From assembly GCF_000281045.1 (NCBI RefSeq), contig NW_008246076.1, forward strand, positions 171,569 through 235,568: a stretch of 64,000 bases of DNA. Reading direction: 5' to 3'. Below are positions 1 to 11,455 of the stretch, piece by piece. Both the position numbers and the translations under genes were made by a program. Below the pieces are notes generated by a model. The model saw only the letters and a program-made list of their open reading frames with translations, was not told where the DNA came from and ran no database searches. This stretch comes from Saprolegnia diclina VS20. Its lineage: Eukaryota; Oomycota; Saprolegniomycetes; Saprolegniales; Saprolegniaceae. The first letter of the stretch is position 1; each line of letters starts with the position of its first letter.

Positions 1-122
1 NNNNNNNNNNNNNNNNNNNNNNNNNNNNNNNNNNNNNNNNNNNNNNNNNNNNNNNNNNNNNNNNNNNNNNNNNNNNNNNNNNNNNNNNNNNNNNNNNNNN
101 NNNNNNNNNNNNNNNNNNNNNN
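1..122. other. Assembly gap (N run)
   Basis: The first 122 bases are N, so the window starts at a scaffold gap. Nothing can be said about sequence to the left of base 123. Confidence 0.99.
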
Positions 123-170
123 ATCAGCCGTCTTTCTCGCATCGCGATTCGGAATAGGGTCCTCCCCAAA

Positions 171-225
171 CCACATGATACAAACTGCAAGCTTACGCTA
201 TACGTAAGCTGCCTCTATCATGTGG
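171..225. repeat. Nested inverted repeat (stem-loop) upstream of the LicD-like gene
   Basis: The arm CCACATGATA at 171-180 is matched by TATCATGTGG at 216-225. Inside it a second pair, AGCTTACG (about 190-197) and CGTAAGCT (about 203-210), faces inward. Together they can fold into one long interrupted hairpin about 55 bp upstream of the start codon at 280. It could be the remnant of a small inverted-repeat element or a regulatory structure. Confidence 0.6.
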
Positions 226-279
226 GGGGCCGTACACAAAGAGTCCTAACCCACCAATGATCATTCGCTATTCTGCTCC

Positions 280-2397
280 ATGAAGGCGTCGTGGCCTGCG
301 TTTACGCCTGGCACACTGCGGCTCGCCGTCATGTTTGCCTGCCTCTACACGATCGCGGTGACGCTTGTGCTTCTCCTCCAGCGCCGATCCGCGCATGTCG
401 TCAGGAGGTTGGTTGTCAGACAGGTGATTACAGTGGCGACCTCCAATTCTAGTGCAACTACGCTTCACGCGACTCCTATCAAAGCCACGACGTCGCTCTA
501 CCACGAAAATTGCAGCTACCAAAGCTACGCCTTTGCCGAGCAGTACGAGGCGATGGCCGCGCACCCCGTCATGCCGCCACCAGGGCTGGCCAAGCTGCAG
601 CGGTACGGAATCTCGGGTCGCCGACATAACCGTTCACACGCATTTCTTGCATAGCGCGCGGCCAACCATCGCTACGAAGCGGTCGTGGCGCGACTGTCTC
701 CCGGTGCGCTCGGTCATTTGCGGCGTGGCCGCCGGCGACCAAGACTCGCTGTTCACGCAGCACCCGCCGTGTCGGTCGGCGGTCTTGCACCACTTGCTCG
801 TGTCGACGATGGCGGTACGCCACACCATCAAAAAGCGCTTGCTTGGCTCACGTCTCTCTTGTGTCTTAGGCGATGGAAGCCCGCGGGCACGTGGCCCTGC
901 CGATCGGGGCCGCGCTGGAACACATGTGGGAACATGGCGCACTCCCGCCGGCGACGCCCGTCCTCGACGTACAAAGATCGTCCTTAGACTGCCGTTCCTG
1001 GATCATGTAACCTGACTAGATACTCACAAACGCAACCGACGACGTGGCCGACTGGCTCTGGGCCCGCGGTCTGGCCCATTTTTACGACAAGAACGCGGGC
1101 GATATTACGTGCCTTGCCGCCCACCACCCGCTCGCGAGTCGCCTCTATGCTGGCAACGTAGCATCGTATGAGGTGCCGCCCCACCTGCGCTGGTCGCGGA
1201 TCGACCCGATGGCCAAAGACGACAAGTTTCGCATTTCGCCGCAGCACGAGCATGCCTACCGGTACGCGCAGCTCACGCCGCCCACGTGCTTGCGACTGTA
1301 CAATGTGTCAATCCTCGCGCCAGCGCACCCGCCGACGTTCTTCACCGCAGCCCGCGGCATGCGTGACCACGACGGTGAAGCCGCCATTTACCCCAACCCA
1401 AGCTGCCAAGCACTTTGCGAAAACGGCGCACCACGCGCCGCCCGTAACGTGACGCCCAACGTCGCTCGGTGCCCACTGCGCGTCGACGCAGTGTTCGACA
1501 CACGGCTCGCAACGTTCTTGAAGGACCCGATCCCGCTTGTTCTGGACGTCGTCCACACCCCGCACCTCGCGCCGTTCAATGACACGGCCAAGCTACGAGC
1601 CGGCGAAGCGTGGGAGTTTTGCCTACCGATGAAGCCGCAGCAGTGTGGCGCGCGGCGCGGCGTCAAATCGACGCTCTTCGAGACACCACCGGGCAAACCG
1701 TGCCGGTCGGCCGTGCTGCAGCTGCTGCTAGAAAACATGCTCGAGGTCACGTACGACCTCGGCCTGCCGGCGTTTGTCTACTTTGGCACGCTACTCGGTA
1801 CAGCCTTTATCTCCCTTTTGTTCAGTAGGATGTTGACGCGGCGCATAGGGGCATGGCGCGATGAAGCCATCATTCCGCACACGCGAGACATTGACATTGT
1901 TTTGCCGTCCGAAACGGAGTGGGCCAAGGTGCAGGACGCCATGTGGGCGCGGGGCTTCTATGTCTTCAAGCGCGATATTCACGGCGCCTGCGTTGCGTCG
2001 CACCACCCGCTGGCAGGTCTCGTGTACGCCCCCAACGTAAGTGCAATCTCATGACGTGGCAGTTTCCAGACGCAATATGGTGTGTTTTTAGACACCGCTT
2101 GTCAAAACCTCCAAGTGGGACCACGGCACACCGTACTTGGACTTGTGCATGTGGCGCCGCGCGTGGCGCGACAAGATCAGCGTCGAGACGGCGCTTGAGA
2201 AGCTCGATCGAAGCCGAATGTTTCCGCTGCAGTGCAACGAAAAGATCTTTGGGAACCACGTCCCCGGCATCCAGGACCCCGAGGCCATGTTCCGAACCGA
2301 GTACAGCACGACGTATGCGCAGGACCCGGACCTGCACTTAGAGGCGTGCGAGTCGTACTGCGACTATCAAGTGCTCTCGAACGCGACCACGGTCTAG
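280..2397 (+). CDS. Two-domain LicD/fukutin-type nucleotidyltransferase-like membrane protein
   Basis: Six exons fit: 280-602, 655-814, 870-968, 1020-1797, 1849-2036, 2092-2397, giving 617 aa with all phases agreeing. An N-terminal signal anchor (about residues 14-34, LAVMFACLYTIAVTLVLLL) predicts a type II Golgi/ER protein. Two homologous segments follow. The second has the LicD/fukutin hallmarks YFGTLLG, then RDEAIIPHTRDIDIV with its acidic D-x-D. The first has the same frame of conserved residues (PPCRSAVLHHLL; then DDVADWLWARGL and AAHHPLA), but GTLLG is changed to GAALE and the D-x-D is lost. LicD/fukutin proteins transfer phospho-sugar or phosphocholine groups onto glycans; the substrate here is unknown. 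Intron 1798-1848 is 51 nt, in frame and stop-free, so its retention would still give an open protein. Confidence is good for the family, moderate for the first two exon joins. Confidence 0.75.
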
Positions 2398-3598
2398 GGT
2401 GATACAATATTGGTGTGCATATATAAGTTTAAAAACTGAAGTAACTTCGAAACAAAGCAGTCGTTGATGCTCGAATGCGTCAATGCACACATAGTACTAA
2501 CATAGAGTTCAGCGACGTCTAGCAATGTAATAGCATCCTACAAAGTGCAGACCGAGGACTAAGGTTATGGAGATACGGGCAGTGGTCGTGGACGGTGCGA
2601 CTGGCGCTCGCATCGTACCCTCGTTCAGAGTTACCAATTCAAGGCTATAGCCTTGCATTGGGCGATCTGACCTTGGACGTGATCTGGAAGAATCACGTTA
2701 TATTCATCGCGCCCTGCGATCAACGCATCTTGGGATGGTTACCGAGCGCGCGATGACGCCATCTCGTGTAATAGTAGCTAGGTACATTGGCACAATAAGA
2801 TCTCGTTGACTCTGTTGGTTTGCAGTGTTAGCGTCACTACTGTACCGTGGCGAAAGACCGCTGTGAAACATCGGCGTGTTCTGTACATAAGCTTACTAGT
2901 GAATGGGCTGGTGCGACCGATCCATGCCCCCTCGTGTGTCATCTTTGTTGTTGAAGTGCGTCCAATGTGTGCCATCTTTGTCTAGTAAAAATGCTACAAG
3001 CTTTAAGACTGAGGATGGTTTATGCATCCAAGCAATTTACTGACTTACGACCGTGCAGGGACGCCGCCACGATGGCGGGTATACGTAGGATCACCAACGA
3101 CGCCGTCGGAACAAGAACTGCGTGTCATCGGACTGAGAGCGATCGTGGACCATCAGAAAAGACAGTCCACCTCACGTTTCGAAATCGCAAAGTTCGTTCG
3201 TAGTCTTCCACAAGAGCATTCGACTTGGTTTAGAAGAACATTTGTGTGGTTCTTGGACAACCACCGAAGAGAGAAGAGCATTACATAGTTCGCACCCGCC
3301 AACCTCGGCGCCACCAAGCCGGTCGATCATGGGCAGTGCACTCGACGGCGTCATCGCCATCCGCTGTCTCGTCTCGTGTGGCGTGTCGCGGCACGTGTCC
3401 CACCCTAAAGTAGCCAATCACATCACTTGAAAAGGTGTGACACCTTGAACCTTGACGAGTCGGGTGGTCAAGCGAGCGGTCGCTGGGCGTTGGGATTATG
3501 GCCCTTCCGCCACGGGGTGTAATCGCCAAGTAAAGGCCGGAACAACAGCGACTCTCCTTATATACACGTTTGCCTTGGTTCAGTTTCCATCTTGCACC
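2398..3598. other. Intergenic stretch, no supported gene
   Basis: About 1.2 kb between the LicD-like gene and the first MATE gene. It is AT-richer than its flanks. An 88-codon open frame at 3022-3288 (+) has no recognisable motif and no partner exon, so it is left uncalled. The last ~150 bp are the presumed promoter of the MATE gene. Confidence 0.5.
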
Positions 3599-5287
3599 AT
3601 GACCAACACGTACCATTCGGTCGTCGACTCTGTCCAGGAAGCCACGACGCCAACGTCGTCGTCGTCGTCGTCGAATGCGTCGACGTGGCAGGCCGAGCTC
3701 AAGCACCTCTTGTCTCTCGCTGGCCCCATGGTATAGATACTACGGCTATCTTTCTCTGCAACCAACGAGAGACTCATGTGAGGTGTAGATTTTTACCCTC
3801 TTTATGGAGTCCCTCCACGCCACGATCAGCGTCGTCCTTGTCGGGCAGATCGACTCGCCGCTCGCCACCGAGTACGTTGACGCCGCAACGATGGCAAGTA
3901 TGTTTACTTCCATCACGTCCTTCTCTGTGGGTCTCGGCCTTGCGTCGGCCCTCGACACCCTCTGTACGCAAGCCCACGGCGCCGGCAACACCAAGCAGTT
4001 TGGCGTCTACTTTCAAAGCGCCCATCTCGGCATGGCTCTGGTATTCCTCTCGTGCATCTTGGCGAATCAAGTGACAATATTGCGCTGTAGACGTTCATTC
4101 CCGTGGTCATTCTCAACTGGTTCTCCGGGGATATCTTGACCGCGATGGGCCAAGACGCTGAGATTTCTGGCTTTGCCGGCACCTTCACTCGCATCATCAC
4201 GATCGGTCTGCCCTTCTACTTTGTCTACCAGCTCGTGCGCCGGTTCCTCCAAGCCCATGACATCGTCTACCCGATGACGATGATTGCGCTCTTGAGCAAT
4301 GTTGTGCACATTGGCCTTGGCTACTACCTCTGCTACCACACGTCGCTCGGCTTCAACGGCGCGGCCATCGCACGCTGCGTGAGCTACGTGGTGCTGCCTC
4401 TGTTGATGCTGCCGTACTTTGTGTGGCGGCCGATTCACCGCGAGTGGGGCTTGCACTGGAACAAGGCGGTCGCGGTTGGGAACCTCCGCGAATTCTTTCG
4501 CTTTGGGATTCCCGGCCTGCTCATGGTCATGATGGAGTACACAGCGTTCGAAGTGCTCACACTCATGGCGGGCTGGCTGCCCAACCACAAGGTCATGATT
4601 GGCATCAACTCGGTACGCACAAGCCATATTCTTGGTCATTTTCACAAGATAATTTGGTGTAGGTGCTCATCAACCTCATTTTGATCTTCTACATGGTCTT
4701 CCTCGGCATCTCCTTCTCGGCGACCATCCGCATTGGCAACTACCTCGGCGCCAACAAGCCGGACGAAGCGCGGCGCGTCGCCAAAATGGCCATCGGTGTT
4801 TGCGCTTCGCTGTCGTTTGTCACTGGTGGTACGATGCTGCTCGCGCGCCATGAGCTGCCCAAAGTCTTTATCAACGACGTGGAAGTCGTCGAGTACGTTT
4901 TCGCAGGCCTCTCAGGTGGCTCATGCACCAAATAGGGGGGCCGCGGTTGCGCTCTGCTACGTCATTCTCTTGCACATGATTGACGCCATCAACGCTGTCA
5001 ACCAAGGGATTTTTCGAGGCATTGCCAAGCCCGTGATTGCGACGGCGGTGAATGCCGGAGCCTACTACCTCATTGGCCTCCCGATGGCCGCCGTGTGCGC
5101 GTTCGCGCTGCACTGGGACGTCAATGGCCTCTTTGGCGGCTTCACCCTCGGCGCCTTCACAGCGTGCAGCATGTACATGTGGCAGTTGTCCAAGATCAAC
5201 TGGGCCGCTGCGGCCAACGAAGCCATCCTCCGGAGCAAATCGGGCGTTCCTCTGGACGACGATGTTGAAGCGTGCTGCAGTCCGTAG
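3599..5287 (+). CDS. MATE family multidrug/organic-cation efflux transporter, copy 1
   Basis: Five exons: 3599-3730, 3789-4040, 4091-4612, 4663-4892, 4936-5287 (introns 43-58 nt), 495 aa. MATE proteins are 12-helix antiporters that export organic cations and toxins using H+ or Na+ gradients. MATE features visible are the duplicated helical bundles, the LDTLCTQAHGAGN segment (family QAxGA), and RIGNYLGANKPDEAR in the second half (family RVxNxLGAxxxxxA). A serine run encoded by TCG repeats (3655-3673) sits in the cytosolic N-terminus. Copies 2 (5890-7536) and 3 (11456-13097, minus) share all four intron positions. Exon 3 is almost identical in the three copies while exons 1 and 5 differ, suggesting partial gene conversion. 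This copy appears intact. Confidence 0.93.
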
Positions 5288-5889
5288 TCGAATTTTTCGA
5301 AATGCTCGTATTTACCTCGATCGCATAATCTATTTTCTTTTCTACGAAAACAATGTTGTTGAAGGATACAATTAATTGGATTGTTGTCGATGTTTGGATG
5401 TTCTAAAAGCAAAAGTAGCAACCGCGTGCAATGGTCGGTGCTCGTGTCAGCACGGCGATGGTCTTGGATGCAGCTTTGTGCTACTCGTTGTTCGAACTGA
5501 TGGAGCTGGAGATGGTTTAATGTTTCAGAATACTATCATTTTGCGTGTCCCTTGTAAGGGTTTTCAAGCATACGCGTTAACCTCGGCGTGTGGAGTCCAC
5601 ACACCGAGGTGCCCGCGCAGACATTATGGGTCCACTGACGCATGAACGCTCGTCCAGTCTACTAGAGGCATTATAAAGTGCTGGCTAAGCAAGGTACTAG
5701 TGCCAAGAGCTCCTTTTTTGTCATGGTTTTTGACCTACTATTTCCCCCTCTGCTGTCGTCGCGAACGATTCAATGGTCCGCGTCGCTTGCACGCATTCGC
5801 AAAGTGCCGACCCGACAACCCACGCGCAAATTCCAACTCTCTGACCTCATTTAAATCGAATCTAACTTTTGCATTTTGAGATTACCATC
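5288..5889. other. Intergenic spacer between the two MATE copies
   Basis: About 600 bp containing the 3' end of MATE copy 1 and the presumed promoter of copy 2. No further gene is seen; an 89-codon frame at 5376-5645 (+) has no family features. Confidence 0.5.
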
Positions 5890-7536
5890 ATGATCAGCAC
5901 GACGTATGCGTCTGTCGACGACGCCTTGACCGAGCCCGCGCCGTCGTGGTCGACCGAGCTCAAGCATCTTATTGCTCTTGCAGCACCCATGGTATGCACT
6001 CTCGTCCACGATGGGTATATCGGTACATGTAGACGCTGGCGTTCTTCTTGGAGTCGCTCCACCACACCATTAGCAACGTGCTTGTCGGCCGCATAAACTC
6101 CCCGTATGCAACTGAGTACGTTGCCGCCGCGACCATGGCGAGTATGTTTGCTACGATCACGTCCTTCTCGGTCAGCCTCGGCCTTGCGTCGGCCCTCGAC
6201 ACCCTCTGTGCGCAAGCCCACGGTGCCGGCAACACCAAGCAGTTTGGTGTCTACTTTCAAAGCGCTCATCTCGGCATGGCTCTGGTAACGTCATCCCTTC
6301 ATTCACCTATCTCACACTACTACTACCTGTAGGTTCTCCTTCCCGTCGTGCTCATCAACTGGTTCTCGGGGGATATCTTGACGGCCATGGGCCAAGACGC
6401 CGAGCTCTCGGCGCTCGCGGGCACCTTCGTTCGCATTCTCTGCGCCGGTCTGCCTTCTACTTTGTCTACCAGCTCGTGCGCCGGTTCCTCCAAGCGTACG
6501 ATATTGTTTACCCGATGACAGTCGTCGCGCTCTTGAGCAATGTTGTGCACATTGGCCTTGGCTACTACCTCTGTTACCACACGTCGCTTGGCTTTAACGG
6601 CGCGGCCATCGCACGCTGCGTGAGCTACGTGGTGCTGCCTCTGTTGATGCTGCCGTACTTTGTGTGGCGGCCGATTCACCGCGAGTGGGGCTTGCACTGG
6701 AACAAGGCGGTCGCGGTTGGGAACCTCCGCGAGTTCTTTCGGTTTGGTGTTCCCGGGCTGCTGTTGTCGACGATGGAGTACACAGCGTTTGAGATTCTGA
6801 CGCTCATGGCGGGCTGGCTGCCCAACCACAAGGTCATGATTGGCATCAACTCGGTACGTAGCTCTCTCGACGGTTGCTCGATTTTTCATATTTTACGTTT
6901 AGATTGTACAAAACATCAGTTTGATGTTGTACATGGTGTATGTGGGCATCTCGATTGCAGCGACGATCCGTGTTGGAAACCTCTTGGGTGCGAACCGCCC
7001 CGACGAAGCTCGGCGCGCCGCGACCCTAGCCCTCGTGCTCTGCATCGGTTGCTCGATTGTCACTGGCGGGTCGATGGTGCTAGCCCGAGATGAGGTGCCG
7101 ACACTCTTTTTGTCCGACCCAGCCATCCTCGCGTACGGTGTGGTGTATCCGAAGCGTCACGTCTCATCTTTGTCAACCGAGTAGGGCGGCCCCCACAGCG
7201 ATTTGCTACGGCGCGCTTCAGCACGTCCTCGACGCAGCAAACGCCGTGAGTCAAGGCATTTTTTGAGGCATTGCCAAGCCCGAGATTGCGACCGTGGTCA
7301 ACGCCGGTGCGTACTACCTCGTGGGCCTGCCCCTCGCGGCTCTAGCTGGGTTTGGTCTTGACTGGGGCATCAACGGCGTTCTCGGTGCGTTCGGCGTCGG
7401 GACTCTTACGGCAACCGGACTCGAACTCTATCAATTTGCAAAGATCGATTGGCGGTTGGCCGCCGATACTGCGCTGGGTCGCAACGACGTCGAGACCCCT
7501 CTCGCTCGTCCCGACGACAAGGTCGAGGTGGCATAA
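5890..7536 (+). pseudogene. MATE family transporter copy 2, disabled by frameshift and nonsense codon
   Basis: The same five-exon layout as its neighbours is present: 5890-5991, 6033-6284, 6333-6853, 6903-7132, 7185-7536, with intact GT...AG boundaries. Two lesions break the frame. In exon 3 one C is missing near 6453 compared with copies 1 and 3 (TGCCTTC versus TGCCCTTC), shifting the remainder. In exon 5 the codon for the conserved Arg in QGIFRGIAKP is TGA (7264-7266) instead of CGA. Downstream of each lesion the MATE protein sequence continues clearly in the correct alternative frame. Two independent lesions make a recent pseudogene likelier than sequencing error, though resequencing could overturn either one. 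Confidence 0.85.
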
Positions 7537-7854
7537 ATGGAAACGAATAGCATGTAGCATGCTCCTAATAACGTCCTTTGACCATTGTCTTTTCAACGGT
7601 TTAGATAGAAGCGCAAGTAGTATAGCTGTACAAACCACCACGTATTGACAATAGAGTCGATTCCGTTAATCAATATATCAATCCACCAACCAATCAAATG
7701 CGACGACGTCAAGTGAAAGACAACAGCCATCACCGCCATATAAGTTATGTTCTATACTCTTGCCATCACCCATGCACGTAGTGCTCATTCGCCAAGCAAG
7801 AAAGAACCGCATGATCACGCCGAGCGGCAACCCGCGCCTCAATGGTGGTGGCTT
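7537..7854. other. Spacer between MATE pseudogene and IQ-motif gene (convergent 3' ends)
   Basis: About 320 bp between two converging genes. AT-rich, with CAATCAATATATCAATCCA-like runs; no gene or RNA seen. Confidence 0.5.
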
Positions 7855-10800
7855 CTACGACGCGCTCGCCTTTCGAGCCGGTATTTTCGGGCGGAGCCAC
7901 ATGCGGCCGCTGCGATTTGGGATCGCGTTGGTCAGAATATTGAGTCGACTGCGATCGTCGTCGCCCCGGCCTTGGCTCAATGCCAGGTCCAACGACGCGA
8001 GGTGCGAAGCCGCCGAGCTATCGACGCGGAAGAGAAAACACTTGCAGCGCGCAAGCGTTTGAAAATGGCGCGGGCACTGCTGCCGGTACACGGCGCCTTC
8101 AAACAGCGGCCTCGCCGTCACTTGGTCCAAGGTTTCATCGGTCACATACGGCGTGCGTGGCACATGGCGGTACCGGCTACGGGTCTGCAGCGACGAGTCG
8201 ACGCGCAACGTGGTGGCATATGGTTTTGGACTCTGACGCAGCAGCATCGGCGGCAGTCGATTTCGTAGTCGCCGCGGGACGCTACGTGTACAATAATGTC
8301 TTCCACTTTTATGACAAATATAGAATACGTTTGTGGAACAATGCTTGGAAGAAAAAGGTGCGGGCCGTTCGCGGGCAAGACGACAGCGATGGCGACAGTA
8401 TTGGTCTCGCGCTGGAGCTGCCGCGTTGGCACCGACATGGTTGGGACGAGCGCCAAGTAGGGGACGAGGACACGGACGATGCCAGGAATGTCGTGAACAT
8501 CTACCGGCAGCGGGTAGAGTGCTGGCGGCGCGCCATTGGCCTTGGGGCTTTTAGAGCGCTTGGCCGCTTGCGCTGTTCGAATCGCCATCGCAGCGTCCTG
8601 AAGCGAGAGCACCGAGGTGCCCCCCGCCGGCTCGCCCAGCCGACAGACGACGTAGATGTCGTTGACGATCGAGGTTGTATCGACGCTCTCGATCGCACCA
8701 AAGCTACCGCGGACAAAGACAGGCTGCCCAATGGCCGCCGTCGCGTACTCGTAGCGAACGAAGCGCAGTAGCTGCATCGTGCGGCTGCGTGGGCAACAGC
8801 CCGTCAAGACAGTGCACGAGTTGTAGTCGGTGCCATAAAAACGAAACGAGAGGCCCGACTACAACGGTATCGACAATCTTGTCATCCTACTATCACCTAC
8901 CTGGTCGATGGCCACCAAGAGGCTGCGTCCGCCGAGTTCGAGGCCCCGGTGAAAGACTCGATGAACCTACCAGGTACCATAGGGTTAGGACAGGGGTCGG
9001 GTTGGTGGGCCCACAGGAAACAAGTGCAAATTGCCCTCTCGGATCGCGAGAACCCGTCGCTTGGCCAGCTCGCGCCGCAAGATACTCTGAATGACCGTTG
9101 CCGCCGCTCCTTGCGCTCGCATGTCGCAACGCGTGCAGTACCTACGGCGTTGTCATCGTGCGCTCTTCGAACAAAGGCAACGTACCCGCGGTACGCGGCT
9201 TGGATACGTGTTGCAGCGTTTCCGCGTCGTTCTTGAACAAACTTGCGCTGCTGTAGCGTAAGCCCAAGTCGATGCATTTGCCGCTGCGTCAAATGACCCA
9301 AGAGTCGCCTACGGGCGTCTTCGAAGCGGACGAGGTACCCGCGAAAGACCCGCTGGATGGTCACGAGCGACTCGTACTGCTGGAGCACGCGCGCTTGGTG
9401 CTCGCGCCAGCGAAGGAGCGCGGGGATGACCATCAAGAGCTCGTTGGCGCTCGAAGGCGCCGCGAGAGGAAGGAATACCACCAGCGCCAAGATGCGCTCG
9501 GCGTGGTCGATCGACAGTCGGACATTGCTCTTGAGGTCGTGGTTGCCCGCCGCCTCCTTCATCGAGACGACGGCGCCCGTCCGGCGCCGTTGCAGCGCCA
9601 GAAGCGTCTTGCGATGTCCTATACCATGTAGTGCATCTCTCGACCTGATACAGCCGCCAAGCACGAGAAACCTTTGGCACTTGGCGGCGTGTCGGTGTCG
9701 CGACCCGCGTCGTCACTGACTTGCTTGACCAAGTAGACAATCTCGTCGTCGGCGAGGTAGATGCTATTGCAGCGGTGGCCGCCATCGGGAGCAATCACCG
9801 CATAGTGGTTGTGACGGAACACTGTGACGCCCATGCGCTCGCTGCCCATCACAAGAAACGACTTGTGCACGAGCCGACCGCGCAAGTTGAGCGGCAGTTT
9901 AAACACACAGAGGTACCGCTTCCAGTTGAGTAAAATGGTGTCGCTGAACGCGCGTCGCGCAAGATACCGTCGAATGTTATACTCGTGGACGTTGCCTGCG
10001 AGCGCTTGCTTGTACAAGGCGTCGGCGCGCCGGACGAGCCCAAAGCACTGGAGCGCGATCGCAAATGCAAGGCAAATGGTCGCGTCGCCCGGCCGCCACT
10101 GCAGCGCCGCGTAAAAGAACTTTGTTTCGCACTAGTAGACAAGATACGAGGTTCGGTACGACGAAGGATGATCCTACGTATTGGCGGTGCGCGTCACTGA
10201 GCCCGAGTGCCTTAGCCTTGTTCAAGTAAACCATAGCGACCTCGAGACTGCCTCCTTGCAGCTGCAAGACAAGACTGTACGCAAAGAGGTACAGCGGCTC
10301 GGTGGGAAAGCGCTGGAAGCCGTCCAAGCAGAGTACTTTGGCGCCGCGCAAATCAAAGAGCCCGAGGAGGCGCGCAAAGAGACACATGAGCAACGACGGG
10401 TGTGTCATCTGGGGGTACGTGCAGCCGCTGCACCGCGTCGAGATCTACATGAAGGAGAAATCAATATACTATCCAAGAATCCAAACGGGTATGCGGTATC
10501 CAAGTCGACGTACGTTGTGCAGTGCACTGGCGAGCGCGATCGCACGGGCATTTTTGGCGTTCTCAAACCGAATCGTGGCCACAATACGTCGTCCTACATC
10601 ATCGGATAGACCATGGATTTGGATTGTTGATTTGGTAGATAGGTATGACGCTACCTCGATGGCCGCGGTAGACGCGCTGCAGTTCGATGACACATGTCGT
10701 GTGATACGCGTGCCGCACTCGGTGTACGATGCAACGGCCGCCGTACCCGCGGTACACCCGCTGAATCCGTGCGGCAGCCGCCACGATTCGACAGAGTTGG

Positions 10801-11365
10801 AGGTGCTCGACATAGTCGCTAGGCACGACTTTATAAACAAAGACTAGGATACGAACTAGTACCGAGCGAAGAGGCCTCGTATCCACGCTTGTAGGCGCTG
10901 AGCATGCAAAAACCAAAAGGTCGCCCACGCGGCTTTGGCGCGGCAACGGCCCCTGTGACCACGGTAGATGCGCTGAATCAAGAGCGCTTTTTGCTGGTTG
11001 CGCGGGCCAAAGAAGGCAAATACGAGCGTCCGGTCTCGGTGGCCGCGGTAGACTCGCTGCAGGACGATCGCGGCGTGGTGCATCTCGGCTGGCGGCCTTG
11101 CGGTGTGCGTCGACTGGAGCCGATAGAGCTCTTGGTTCATGCGCTGGAGCTTCGAGTTGAAGAGGACGAGGATGCGCTGGTCCATCGTCGAGAGCTGCGG
11201 CAGCGGCTTGGGACGAGGCTTCTTGAGCAGCCCGAGGGGTCGCCGCGTGGTTCGTTCGGACTCGGGTGACATGGCGCGGCTGGTTCGAGGCAGAAGTAGG
11301 TGCGTAGGAGCCACCGACGCCTGTCGCGGCTTTCGCTGTGGGAGTGGCGGCAGCGCTGTCACCAT
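7855..11365 (-). CDS. Multi-IQ-motif (calmodulin-binding) protein with TPR-like middle and C2-like tail
   Basis: Ten exons can be joined on the minus strand: 11365-10863, 10818-10655, 10593-10514, 10444-10178, 10131-9721, 9607-9186, 9141-9015, 8966-8901, 8858-8292, 8232-7855 (994 aa). Every junction keeps phase; only the 9720-9608 intron (113 nt) is uncertain, with alternatives ending near 9620. IQ motifs (IQxxxRGxxxR) occur in two blocks: VLQRVYRGHR, LIQRIYRGHRGR, RIQRVYRGYGGR and LQRVYRGHRGR near the N-terminus; TIQRVFRGYLVR, RIQAAYRGY and VIQSILRREL after the middle. The middle has helical-pair segments resembling TPRs (ALYKQALAGNVHEY). The C-terminal part (LELGGRSLLVAIDQ onward) resembles the beta-rich tail common in oomycete IQ proteins. 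Likely a calmodulin-binding cytoskeletal or flagellar scaffold; the precise role is unknown. Confidence 0.8.
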
Positions 11366-11455
11366 GTTGAATTGGTCAGTTATTCGCCGTTATAATGGGC
11401 ATGATATCACTTTAGAAAAAGGTAACATTTGAATAAACAAAAATCATTCTACGAG

